From Mycobacterium sp. (lineage in GTDB: Bacteria; Actinomycetota; Actinomycetes; Mycobacteriales; Mycobacteriaceae): DNA of 5,769 bases. Below are positions 1 through 5,769 of the stretch, piece by piece; within the stretch, counting starts at the first letter, position 1, and every line of letters starts with the position of its first letter. The stretch spans positions 1 through 5,769 of the forward strand of contig JAQSXQ010000146.1 of the NCBI GenBank assembly GCA_029256565.1, written 5' to 3'. A model generated the notes under the pieces. It had not been told where the DNA came from, did no database searches, and saw nothing but the letters and a program-made list of their open reading frames with translations. Made by a program: the position numbers and the translations under genes.

Positions 1-1
1 C

Positions 2-1390
2 ACGTGGGCCCAGCTTCCGCAGGGCTCGGCCGACGACGTGGAATCCGCAGTGGCCTCGGCTCTTCGGGCGTTCACCAGCTGGCGCCGGACCACGCCCGAT
101 CAGCGTCAAGCCGTTCTGCTCGCGATCGCGGACCGCTTCGAGGCATCGGGTGAGCGCTTCGGTCCTCTGCTGGCCACTGAGAACGGCAGGCCGGTTCGCG
201 AGGCCGCCATCGCCGACATCCCGACCGTCAAGGCGATCTTCCGCTTCTACGCGGGGGTGATCCGCGCCTTCAACGGCGAGCAGATTCCGCTCGCGAACCC
301 CGACACCCTGCTCTACACCAAGCGTGAGCCGCTCGGTGTGGTGGCGGCGATCCTTTCGTGGAACTCGCCGTTGATCACCTTGGCCAACAAGATCGCACCG
401 GCACTCGCCGGCGGAAACACCGTGGTGGTCAAGCCGTCGGAGTACGCGTCGGCGAGCGTGCTGGAGTTCGTCCGGCTCATCGCCGATCTGCTGCCGGCCG
501 GTGTCCTCAACGTCGTCACCGGCGTGGGGCCCGAGACCGGGGCCGCTCTGGTGTCACACCCGGACGTTGCGAAGATCACGTTCACGGGAGGCCCGGAAAC
601 GGCGCGGGCCATTCTCGGGTCCGCAGCTCGGACACTCCGGCCCAGCCTCATGGAGCTCGGTGGCAAGGGCCCGATGATCGTGGCGGCCGACGCGGATCTG
701 GACCTCGCGGTGCAGGACGCGCTCATGGGGATCTATCTTGCGAATGGTGAGGCGTGCATCGCGTCCTCGCGACTATTGCTGCACGACGACATTCACGACG
801 AGTTCGTCGAGCGCTTCGCCGCGGTGGCCCGGCGCATCAAGGTCGGCGATGCCACCGACCAGGCCAGCGAGATGGGCCCGCTGGTGTCGCGGCGACAGCT
901 GGAACTGGTCCAGGGCCACGTTGAACGCGCACGGGCAGAGGGAGTGTCCGTCGTCGCGGGCGACGAGCCACTCGAACTCGACGCGTCGCTCTCGGGCGGA
1001 TTCTTCCAGCGGCCCGTCCTGCTTGCCGACCCGGATGGTCGGGCGACCATCACCCGAACCGAGGTCTTCGGACCCGTCACGATCGCTGAGCGCTATCGCA
1101 CCGACGAGGAGGCCATCGCACGGGCGAACCAGGCGCGATACGGGCTCGCCGCCGGAGTGTGGACGCGTGATTTGCGGCGTGCCCACCAGTTCGCGGATCA
1201 ACTCGACGCGGGCATCGTGTGGGTGAATCGCTGGTTCGACCTTCCGCCTGGCATGCCGATGGGAGGTCGAGGGGACAGCGGATTCGGACGTGAGCTCTCG
1301 TTCGAGACGCTGCGCGAGTACACCGCGGTGAAGTCGGTCAACATCGACCTCAGCGTCGCTCGTCCGCCCTTGTGGGGGCTGGCCGAGTGA
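2..1390 (+). CDS. NAD(P)-dependent aldehyde dehydrogenase, 5'-partial
   Basis: This is an aldehyde dehydrogenase superfamily enzyme, which oxidises an aldehyde to the acid in the cytoplasm using NAD(P)+. The frame is open from base 2 and already reads family-like sequence (TWAQLPQGSADDVESAV). The GTG at 38 is therefore internal and the true start lies upstream. There are 462 visible residues against a usual 480-500, so roughly the first 25-35 are missing. Counting from the codon at 38, I see the oxyanion-hole Asn109 (LSWNSPL), the cofactor-binding KPSE at 132-135, the general base Glu206 (MELGGK), the catalytic Cys240 (GEACIASSR, codon 755-757) and Glu342 of TEVFGPV. All key residues are present, so the enzyme looks functional. 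Glu in KPSE favours NAD+ over NADP+ by family knowledge. The substrate is unknown. A TetR-family gene follows 19 bases downstream on the same strand, which suggests an operon. Confidence 0.95.
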   Translation, partial: TWAQLPQGSADDVESAVASALRAFTSWRRTTPDQRQAVLLAIADRFEASGERFGPLLATENGRPVREAAIADIPTVKAIFRFYAGVIRAFNGEQIPLANPDTLLYTKREPLGVVAAILSWNSPLITLANKIAPALAGGNTVVVKPSEYASASVLEFVRLIADLLPAGVLNVVTGVGPETGAALVSHPDVAKITFTGGPETARAILGSAARTLRPSLMELGGKGPMIVAADADLDLAVQDALMGIYLANGEACIASSRLLLHDDIHDEFVERFAAVARRIKVGDATDQASEMGPLVSRRQLELVQGHVERARAEGVSVVAGDEPLELDASLSGGFFQRPVLLADPDGRATITRTEVFGPVTIAERYRTDEEAIARANQARYGLAAGVWTRDLRRAHQFADQLDAGIVWVNRWFDLPPGMPMGGRGDSGFGRELSFETLREYTAVKSVNIDLSVARPPLWGLAE

Positions 1391-1394
1391 TGAC

Positions 1395-1400
1395 GAGGGG
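1395..1400 (+). promoter_or_regulatory. Ribosome binding site of the TetR-family gene
   Basis: GAGGGG lies 9 bases before the TTG at 1410. It supports that rare start over the in-frame ATG at 1440, whose nearest purine run (GGGAAG) abuts the codon. Confidence 0.55.
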
Positions 1401-1409
1401 CGGCCACCG

Positions 1410-2012
1410 TTGACGAACACGGCGTGCTTTCCTGGGAAGATGACGTTTCCAGACGACTCGACCGGGCCGGGAGCTGACTCCTCGAGCCGCGACAGGCTGT
1501 TGGACGCGGCAATAGAGATCGCCGGTCGCGAGGGATTGCGCGCCGTCACCTACCGGGCGGTGGCGGCCAAGGCGGGGGTGGCGCATGGATTGGTGCGTCA
1601 CCACTTCGGCACGCGCGAGCAGATGCTGATCGAGGCCTTTCGGCGAGCGGCCAATCAGGATTCCGACGAGGTGAAGTTGGAGGCGGCGTCCATCGAGGAG
1701 TTCGCGTCGGGGTTCGTGTCGACCATGAACGCGACGGGTGCGCGACAGCTGCTTCAGTTCGACGAGACGACTCATGCCGTGCGCGGCAACCTGCCGGTGG
1801 ACAACGTTCGTGGACTCTACGTGCGCTACATCGCCCAGGTCAGCCAGACGTTGGCGAACGTCGGGGTTCGGGACGAGGACGGCTCGGTGGCCGGCTTCGT
1901 CTTCGCCACGCTAGACGGTCTCGTGTTGCAGCACATGATCTTTCCTGATGATGCGAGGACTGAACGGCTGTTGGAGCAGTTGCGTGACTGTCTCCGCCGA
2001 CTGGCTCACTGA
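1410..2012 (+). CDS. TetR/AcrR-family transcriptional regulator
   Basis: This is a 200-residue DNA-binding repressor of typical TetR length. The N-terminal three-helix domain spans roughly residues 27-73. Helix 1 is DRLLDAAIEIAGREG (28-42), helix 2 is YRAVAAKAG (48-56), and the recognition helix region is VAHGLVRHHFG (57-67) followed by the usual T-R-E-Q. The remainder, about 80-200, is the all-helical ligand and dimerisation domain, which is poorly conserved, so the ligand cannot be named. I chose the TTG start at 1410 for its ribosome binding site. Starting at the ATG at 1440 would remove ten residues outside the fold and give 190 aa. The gene follows the aldehyde dehydrogenase by 19 bases and probably shares its transcript. 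Its stop codon overlaps that of the convergent transporter gene. Likely targets are its own operon or the divergent 4580-4842 region, but this is inference. Confidence 0.92.
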   Translation: MTNTACFPGKMTFPDDSTGPGADSSSRDRLLDAAIEIAGREGLRAVTYRAVAAKAGVAHGLVRHHFGTREQMLIEAFRRAANQDSDEVKLEAASIEEFASGFVSTMNATGARQLLQFDETTHAVRGNLPVDNVRGLYVRYIAQVSQTLANVGVRDEDGSVAGFVFATLDGLVLQHMIFPDDARTERLLEQLRDCLRRLAH

Positions 2013-3184
2013 CCTGGGTGCTCGCGACGCAGTCGACGCGCGGCTGTGACGGTTGCCGCCGACGCCAGTGCGAGCGCCGACGCCGCCACCGCCCAGGCCG
2101 CGGAGTAGCCCGCTCCGCCGATGATTCCACCGAGGACTGCCGGCCCGGCGACGCTGCCTGCGAACAGGCCGCTCTGAATGACACCGGTCACCCGCGCACT
2201 GCTCGTCGGCCAGGTGCGCACCAGGGCCAGATTCTGCAATCCCGTCCAGCCCCACCCGCAACCGAACGCGACGGCGAATCCCAGGAAGTACGCCGGTGTC
2301 GAGCCGACGGCGAGTAGTCCCACACCGGCGACGCCGAGGATCTGAAGTGTCGCTATGCGGCGGAGCAGGCGGTGCGGTTGGTCTTGGCCCCACCGCCAGG
2401 CAGCGGTGATCCGGCCGACGATGCAGCAGAGGCTGCCCAGGACCTGACCCGCGGCGGCCACGACGGGCGGGAGTCCGCCTGCCAGACCACTCGCGACACC
2501 GAAGACCGCCACCGCTGTGGTCGCCGCGGAGCCAAGGAAGGCGGCCACCAGCAGGAAGCTCAGTACGGATCGGTGCGAGCTCGCCGATGGGCTCGGTCCT
2601 GCCGATTGCCCATCACTGTCGCGCTCGTGACGGCGGGCAATAAGACACTGGGGCATCAGCGAGAGGGCGAACAACACCCATAGGGCTCGGCGCCACAGGC
2701 CGACGTCGTCGAGGGCGGCGAGAAGCAAACCCGCCAGCAGAGTGGCCGCCGGGATGGCCGACTGCACCATGCCGAACAACAGGCCCTGTGACCGCCCGGT
2801 GGCCGCCCCGGAGAGAGTGCCGTTGGACGCCGGTTGAATCACGGCATTCGCGAGGCCGATCGCAAGGAACGCCACGTACAGGTGCGCCGAGGTGGTGGCG
2901 CACGCACAAACTCCCACGCCGATGGTGGTGAGTGCGCCCGCCAGTCGCAGCGAGTGTGGCGGACCGATGCGGTGGGTGAGACGCCCGCCGAGCGGACTGG
3001 CCGCCGCGGCAACGAGATACCCGAATGAGATGACGCCGGCGAGCGCCGGGATGCTCATGGCGAGATCGGTCCGGATGCCGGATCCCATGGTGCCCAACAG
3101 GAACGGCGGACTCGCGGTCGTGACCATCGAGAAGGTTGCCGCCAGCACGTCGAACCGCGGAGGGCGTCGGCGGTGGCCGTTCAA
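2006..3184 (-). CDS. MFS transporter, 12 predicted membrane helices
   Basis: This is a 392-residue inner-membrane carrier of the major facilitator superfamily, probably proton-coupled. Hydrophobic stretches give twelve helices at roughly 11-30, 44-63, 80-97, 102-118, 134-157, 166-182, 206-232, 240-260, 278-295, 298-322, 332-356 and 362-381. A polar central loop (183-205, rich in Arg, Asp and Ser) separates the two six-helix halves. GGRLTHRIG at 66-74 matches the family motif between helices 2 and 3 (GxLxDRxG), and the basic N-tail (HRRRPPR) fits a cytoplasmic N-terminus. It is the last gene of the reductase-ferredoxin operon, 28 bases after the ferredoxin stop. Its TTG start has no clear ribosome binding site, and neither do the in-frame GTG at 3148 or ATG at 3127. 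Translation may therefore be coupled to the ferredoxin gene. Context suggests it moves the oxygenase substrate or product. Direction and substrate cannot be told. Confidence 0.9.
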   Translation of the reverse strand: MNGHRRRPPRFDVLAATFSMVTTASPPFLLGTMGSGIRTDLAMSIPALAGVISFGYLVAAAASPLGGRLTHRIGPPHSLRLAGALTTIGVGVCACATTSAHLYVAFLAIGLANAVIQPASNGTLSGAATGRSQGLLFGMVQSAIPAATLLAGLLLAALDDVGLWRRALWVLFALSLMPQCLIARRHERDSDGQSAGPSPSASSHRSVLSFLLVAAFLGSAATTAVAVFGVASGLAGGLPPVVAAAGQVLGSLCCIVGRITAAWRWGQDQPHRLLRRIATLQILGVAGVGLLAVGSTPAYFLGFAVAFGCGWGWTGLQNLALVRTWPTSSARVTGVIQSGLFAGSVAGPAVLGGIIGGAGYSAAWAVAASALALASAATVTAARRLRREHPGQ

Positions 3185-3212
3185 CGAGGGGTTGATCGTG
3201 CCGGTGAGGAGT

Positions 3213-3554
3213 TCACGCCGAGTAGTTGGCGGTGAATTCGGTGTCGACGCCGACGGGGCCGAGTTTTTGGAAACCGCCCGGGTCGCCTAGGGCATCGGAT
3301 CGGCCGGGTAGCGGTAGGGCGAAGAAGGCGACGGTGTCTTCGACGAATTCGGCAAGCGCCGGGTCCTTGCGCGCTTTGCGGTCGACGAAGACTGCATCCA
3401 CCGGACACTCGACTTCGCAAGCGCCGCAGTCGATGCACTCGCTGGGATTGATGTAGCTACGACGTTCGCCGATGTAGATGCAGTCGACGGGACAGACTTC
3501 GATGCACGACCGGTCGAGTTCGTCGATGCAATTGGCTCCGATGACATAGGCCAT
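3213..3554 (-). CDS. 7Fe ferredoxin ([3Fe-4S][4Fe-4S])
   Basis: This is a small soluble electron carrier of 113 residues, the usual length for seven-iron ferredoxins of the FdxA/FdxC type. The cysteine pattern is complete. Cys9, Cys17 and Cys50 fit the [3Fe-4S] site, and Cys21, Cys40, Cys43 and Cys46 the [4Fe-4S] site. Cys25 matches the extra non-ligand cysteine of Azotobacter ferredoxin I. The fold core is residues 1-60 (SCIEVCPVDCIY and ECIDCGACEVECPVDA). The C-terminal half with FFALPLPGRSDALGDPGGFQKLGPVGVDT resembles the tail seen in this family. The ATG start is certain because AAGGAG stands 6 bases upstream. It lies 29 bases after the reductase gene, so the two most likely work as a redox pair. 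The inferred acceptor is the Rieske oxygenase transcribed divergently. A cytochrome P450 elsewhere in the genome is an alternative partner. Confidence 0.95.
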   Translation of the reverse strand: MAYVIGANCIDELDRSCIEVCPVDCIYIGERRSYINPSECIDCGACEVECPVDAVFVDRKARKDPALAEFVEDTVAFFALPLPGRSDALGDPGGFQKLGPVGVDTEFTANYSA

Positions 3555-3560
3555 GAGGGT

Positions 3561-3566
3561 CTCCTT
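3561..3566 (-). promoter_or_regulatory. Ribosome binding site of the ferredoxin gene
   Basis: AAGGAG on the minus strand lies 6 bases before the ATG at 3554. The surrounding leader (CAAGGAGACCCTC) nearly repeats that of the reductase gene (CAAGGAGACCTC). Confidence 0.85.
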
Positions 3567-3583
3567 GAAAGTTGGGCGCGCGC

Positions 3584-4579
3584 TCAGGCGGCGTCGGTGG
3601 AATGGCCGGGAAACAGCACAAGGTCGGGATCAAGGTCGACGGCGACGTGGTTCATCGCGATGGCGACCTCACCGAATCCGACGGACATGAGCTTGACCTT
3701 CCCCGGGTAGTCGGTGACATCACCGGCTGCGTACACGCGTGGGAGATTGGTCCGCCCGGCGCGGTCTACGGCAATCGAGCGTCTACTGAGCTCGAGGCCC
3801 CACTCGCGTAGCGGACCAAGCTCGCTGATGAATCCGAGTGCGGCGATGACGTGGTCTGCAGCGATGACGGATTCGTCGCCGTTCTTGGACTTCAGAGCCA
3901 CTTTTTGCAGGGTGCCGCTGTCGAGATCTCCGATCAGACCATGGATTTCGGTGTCGGTGTGGATTGCGGCGTTTCCGGAGCGGACCCGCTCCAGAGTGGC
4001 GGCATGGCCTCGGAATGCGGCCCGACGGTGGACGAGCGTGACCGACCGGGCGATGGAGGCCAACGCGTCGGCCCAGTCGAGTGCGGAATCGCCGCCACCG
4101 ACGATCACGATGTCTTGACCGGCGTGTCGGGACGGGTCGGTGACGAAGTAGGACAACCGGGTGCCCAGCCATTCGCCACCGGTCTCGAGCGGTCTCGGGG
4201 TCGGAGTGCCGATCCCCGCGGTGAGGACCACGGCGCCGGCACGCACGACGGTGCCGTCGTCGAGGGTCAACACCGGCAACCCGTCGACATGGGTCAGGGT
4301 GGTGGCCTGGCGGCCGAGGAGGTAGGTCGGGCGGAAGGCGTCGGCCTGCTCGACGAGGTTGGCGACGAAGTCGCGGCCGCGGATGGAGGGCAGCGCGGCG
4401 ACGTCGCGAATCTGCTTTTCGGGATAGAGCGCCATGACCTGGCCGCCGGGTTGCGGCAGCGCGTCGACGACGACGGTCGACAAGCCGCGGAATCCTGCGT
4501 AGTACGCGCCATAGAGGCCGGTCGGACCTGCGCCGACGATGACGACGTCGGTCGTGACGACGGACGGTTGAGCAGTCAC
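3584..4579 (-). CDS. Ferredoxin--NAD(P)+ reductase, thioredoxin-reductase fold
   Basis: This is a 331-residue FAD flavoprotein that would pass electrons from NAD(P)H to the ferredoxin encoded just downstream. The N-terminal FAD Rossmann motif is GAGPTG at 16-21, followed by LPQPGGQVMALYPEK (41-55), a stretch typical of TrxR-like FNRs such as Bacillus YumC. The nucleotide domain carries GGGDSA at 161-166 and HRR at 184-186, which by family knowledge favours NADPH. The closing FAD motif is YAAGDVTD (283-290). The redox-active CxxC of thioredoxin reductase is missing: the segment before GGGDSA has no cysteine at all, so it is not a thioredoxin reductase. I set the start at the GTG at 4579, with AAGGAG 5 bases upstream. 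An in-frame extension to 4774 is Arg/Ser-rich, precedes the fold and would cover the promoter region. It is the first gene of a three-gene operon with ferredoxin and MFS transporter. Confidence 0.93.
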   Translation of the reverse strand: MTAQPSVVTTDVVIVGAGPTGLYGAYYAGFRGLSTVVVDALPQPGGQVMALYPEKQIRDVAALPSIRGRDFVANLVEQADAFRPTYLLGRQATTLTHVDGLPVLTLDDGTVVRAGAVVLTAGIGTPTPRPLETGGEWLGTRLSYFVTDPSRHAGQDIVIVGGGDSALDWADALASIARSVTLVHRRAAFRGHAATLERVRSGNAAIHTDTEIHGLIGDLDSGTLQKVALKSKNGDESVIAADHVIAALGFISELGPLREWGLELSRRSIAVDRAGRTNLPRVYAAGDVTDYPGKVKLMSVGFGEVAIAMNHVAVDLDPDLVLFPGHSTDAA

Positions 4580-4584
4580 GAGGT

Positions 4585-4590
4585 CTCCTT
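4585..4590 (-). promoter_or_regulatory. Ribosome binding site deciding the reductase start
   Basis: AAGGAG on the minus strand sits 5 bases before the GTG at 4579. It fixes the start there and rules out the 65-codon in-frame extension upstream. Confidence 0.85.
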
Positions 4591-4668
4591 GGTTGTTCGA
4601 CGGTGGTGCCTTGGGACTGTAGGTGCGCTTGCGCGGCCGATCGCGTGATCTGGATCGCTCAGCGGAAT

Positions 4669-4709
4669 CGGTCGAAATCGCGATGCGTGCCGCATTTCCG
4701 ACTCGACCG
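4669..4709. repeat. Nested inverted repeat, candidate operator
   Basis: Outer arms CGGTCGA (4669-4675) and TCGACCG (4703-4709) are perfect inverted copies. Inner arms ATGCG (4683-4687) and CGCAT (4691-4695) are also perfect, and both pairs share the same centre, base 4689. The bases between are mostly unpaired, so two protein contacts per half-site are more likely than an RNA hairpin. A regulator-binding role is inferred. Confidence 0.45.
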
Positions 4710-4727
4710 GGGAAATTTCGCTGGGCG

Positions 4728-4746
4728 GACCACGGTGATTGTGGTC
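4728..4746. repeat. Inverted repeat GACCAC-N7-GTGGTC, candidate operator
   Basis: Perfect 6-base arms are separated by 7 bases, making a 19-base site centred on 4737 and about 97-115 bases before the oxygenase start. Size and symmetry fit a dimeric repressor or activator site. Which protein binds is unknown. Confidence 0.45.
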
Positions 4747-4830
4747 GCCATGACGCGGTGGTGTGCTGGCCCAACTAGGTAGTGACGACACGTTGCCGAT
4801 CGCTTCGAATTCACGACCGGATGAGCACTT

Positions 4831-4834
4831 GGAG
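4831..4834 (+). promoter_or_regulatory. Ribosome binding site of the Rieske oxygenase
   Basis: GGAG, within TTGGAGAAG, stands 8 bases before the ATG at 4843 and supports that start, which puts a low-complexity N-terminal stretch inside the protein. Confidence 0.75.
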
Positions 4835-4842
4835 AAGCAGAC

Positions 4843-5769
4843 ATGAGTGAGACGCTGGAGCCGCAGGCGGCGCCCACGACGCAGCACCCGGCCGCCAAGG
4901 CGCCCGCCGCAGACGCCGAAGCCAAGACGCCGGCGCGACGTAAACGCGAGGGGAGTCTGCCCGGTCGGCAAGACTGGTCGACGTGGCCGCTGTATCAGGC
5001 GGCGGCGGCCGGTTTCCGCGGCTACTGGTATCCCGTCGTCTTCTCGTCGAAGGTGGGCGAGCGACCCGTGCGGGTCAAGCTGTTGGGCGAGGACATCTTC
5101 GTCATCCGGGATCGCGGCGTGGTCCGCGGCATGGCCAATCGCTGCCCGCATCGTGGCGTGCCGTTGAGCTATGGCAACAAGCAGTTCCCCGGCACGATTT
5201 CTTGCGTCTACCACGGTTGGACCTTCGACCTGGAGTCCGGCGAGCTGAAGGCTGCCATCACCGACGGGCCGCAATCGCCCATCTGCGGCAAGGTCACTCA
5301 GCCGACCTACCACGTCGAAGAGCGGCTCGGCATGGTGTGGGTCTTCGTCGGAGACGGCGAGGAGCCCCATCCCATCGACGAACAGTTGCCCGAGGAACTC
5401 GTCGGCAATGCCGCCGTCATCGGCGCCCGGATCATGCCTCGGGAAGGCAACTGGCGCTTCGCGTGTGAGAACGGTTATGACGAGGGGCACGCGAAGTACC
5501 TGCACCGCACCGCGCTGTGGCGCCTCTTCAAGGCGATGCCGGTGTGGAACACCACCAAGATCGTCAAGCGCGGCCGCTGGATCTATCGCGTTCAGCAGGA
5601 ACAGTTTTGGGAGGCCGACTTCCCCGGCCTCGGCAAGTGGACCGGCCTTGCCTGGTACAAGACGAAGCCACCCAAGACCACGACCAACATCGGCAACACG
5701 GGATCGCACCGCGAGGTGAACCCGGTGATCGCGGCCCAGGACTTCCCCGGCTTCGCCTCCGTCAGCATG
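4843..5769 (+). CDS. Rieske non-haem iron oxygenase large subunit, 3'-partial
   Basis: This is the catalytic component of a ring-hydroxylating oxygenase, which activates O2 at a mononuclear iron fed by a Rieske [2Fe-2S] cluster. The frame is open for 309 codons to the window edge. Residues 1-42 are a low-complexity Ala/Pro/Lys tail. The Rieske domain covers roughly 57-170, with ligands Cys101, His103, Cys121 and His124 (CPHRG and CVYHGW, 17 residues between). The catalytic motif NGYDEGHAKYLH at 210-221 supplies the bridging Asp213 and iron ligands His216 and His221. The third ligand, an acidic residue, should lie beyond the window. The layout, with RGYWYPVVFSSKV before the Rieske domain, recalls carbazole dioxygenase CarAa-type subunits, which work as homotrimers without a beta subunit. 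That assignment is from memory and moderate in confidence. The divergent reductase and ferredoxin are its likely electron donors. The substrate is unknown. Confidence 0.93.
   Translation, partial: MSETLEPQAAPTTQHPAAKAPAADAEAKTPARRKREGSLPGRQDWSTWPLYQAAAAGFRGYWYPVVFSSKVGERPVRVKLLGEDIFVIRDRGVVRGMANRCPHRGVPLSYGNKQFPGTISCVYHGWTFDLESGELKAAITDGPQSPICGKVTQPTYHVEERLGMVWVFVGDGEEPHPIDEQLPEELVGNAAVIGARIMPREGNWRFACENGYDEGHAKYLHRTALWRLFKAMPVWNTTKIVKRGRWIYRVQQEQFWEADFPGLGKWTGLAWYKTKPPKTTTNIGNTGSHREVNPVIAAQDFPGFASVSM

Larger units (their letters stand above)
4580..4842. promoter_or_regulatory. Divergent promoter region between reductase operon and Rieske oxygenase
   Basis: This 263-base gap separates the two divergent transcripts and must hold both promoters. 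On the minus strand TACAGT (4621-4616) is a reasonable actinobacterial -10 element, which would give a leader of about 30 bases, but no good -35 stands before it. On the plus strand I found no convincing -10; GATTGT at 4738-4743 with TTTCGC 16 bases upstream is the weak best choice. The middle holds two inverted repeats, centred on 4689 and 4737, and the palindrome GAAATTTC (4712-4719) between them. Three GATC words fall within 4639-4656. The placement suggests shared control of both transcripts, but no regulator gene is adjacent in the window. Confidence 0.6.

Noticed and set aside
38..40. GTG as the start of the aldehyde dehydrogenase
   Set aside because: The twelve codons before it are open and read family-like sequence, no ribosome binding site precedes it, and the protein would be too short for the family. 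The gene is cut by the window edge.
773..1549. 258-codon minus-strand open frame
   Set aside because: It is antisense to the dehydrogenase and into the regulator. No motif, and both genes beneath it have intact catalytic or DNA-binding residues.
1980..2040. Possible bidirectional terminator at the convergent junction
   Set aside because: I found no stable hairpin with a T-run on either strand, and the coding regions overlap.
3584..4579. Reading this gene as a thioredoxin reductase
   Set aside because: The fold matches, but the redox-active CxxC is absent, so no disulfide reduction is expected. The ferredoxin neighbour fits an FNR role.
3851..4648. 265-codon plus-strand open frame
   Set aside because: It is antisense to the reductase and runs across its start. 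The sequence is Gly/Asp-rich shadow with no family resemblance.
4580..4774. 65-residue N-terminal extension of the reductase
   Set aside because: The Arg/Ser-rich sequence is unlike the family, and a strong AAGGAG sits before the GTG at 4579. The extension would also cover both inverted repeats.
4821..4850. Nine-codon upstream ORF (MSTWRSRHE) overlapping the oxygenase start
   Set aside because: No ribosome binding site precedes its ATG, and it contains the oxygenase's own GGAG. Probably chance.
4576..5709. 377-codon minus-strand open frame
   Set aside because: It lies antisense to the Rieske oxygenase, whose metal ligands are intact. It is a GC-rich shadow frame with no recognisable motif.

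Overview
The window is GC-rich throughout. It uses GTG and TTG starts, has strong AAGGAG-type ribosome binding sites, and its ferredoxin closely resembles mycolic-acid actinobacterial FdxA/FdxC-type proteins. This points to a high-GC actinobacterium of the Rhodococcus/Gordonia/Mycolicibacterium/Nocardia kind. That placement is an inference from composition and protein style, not from a database match. The content is catabolic: oxidative enzymes, their electron-transfer partners, a transporter and a local regulator. I saw no RNA gene, mobile element, CRISPR array or decaying gene.

Layout from left to right. (1) An aldehyde dehydrogenase on the + strand is cut at its 5' end by the window edge and ends at 1390. 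(2) A TetR-family regulator (1410-2012, +) follows after 19 bases and is probably co-transcribed. (3) A three-gene minus-strand operon runs from 4579 down to 2006. Its order is a thioredoxin-reductase-fold ferredoxin-NAD(P)+ reductase, a 7Fe ferredoxin, then a 12-helix MFS transporter. Gaps are 29 and 28 bases. The transporter converges on the TetR gene and their stop codons overlap by 7 bases. (4) A divergent intergenic region (4580-4842) holds two separate inverted repeats and must carry promoters for both directions. (5) A Rieske non-haem iron oxygenase large subunit starts at 4843 (+) and runs off the right edge after 309 codons.

How the parts fit. NAD(P)H electrons would pass through the FAD reductase to the 7Fe ferredoxin, then to the Rieske cluster and the mononuclear iron of the oxygenase, which hydroxylates an aromatic or alicyclic substrate. 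The MFS protein would import the substrate or export it or a product. The aldehyde dehydrogenase would oxidise an aldehyde intermediate, if it belongs to the same pathway. The most notable point is the pairing of a CarAa-like single-subunit Rieske oxygenase with a TrxR-fold FNR and a 7Fe ferredoxin. The textbook Rieske oxygenase partners are a Rieske or plant-type [2Fe-2S] ferredoxin with a glutathione-reductase-type or FNR-class reductase. The substrate cannot be read from this window.
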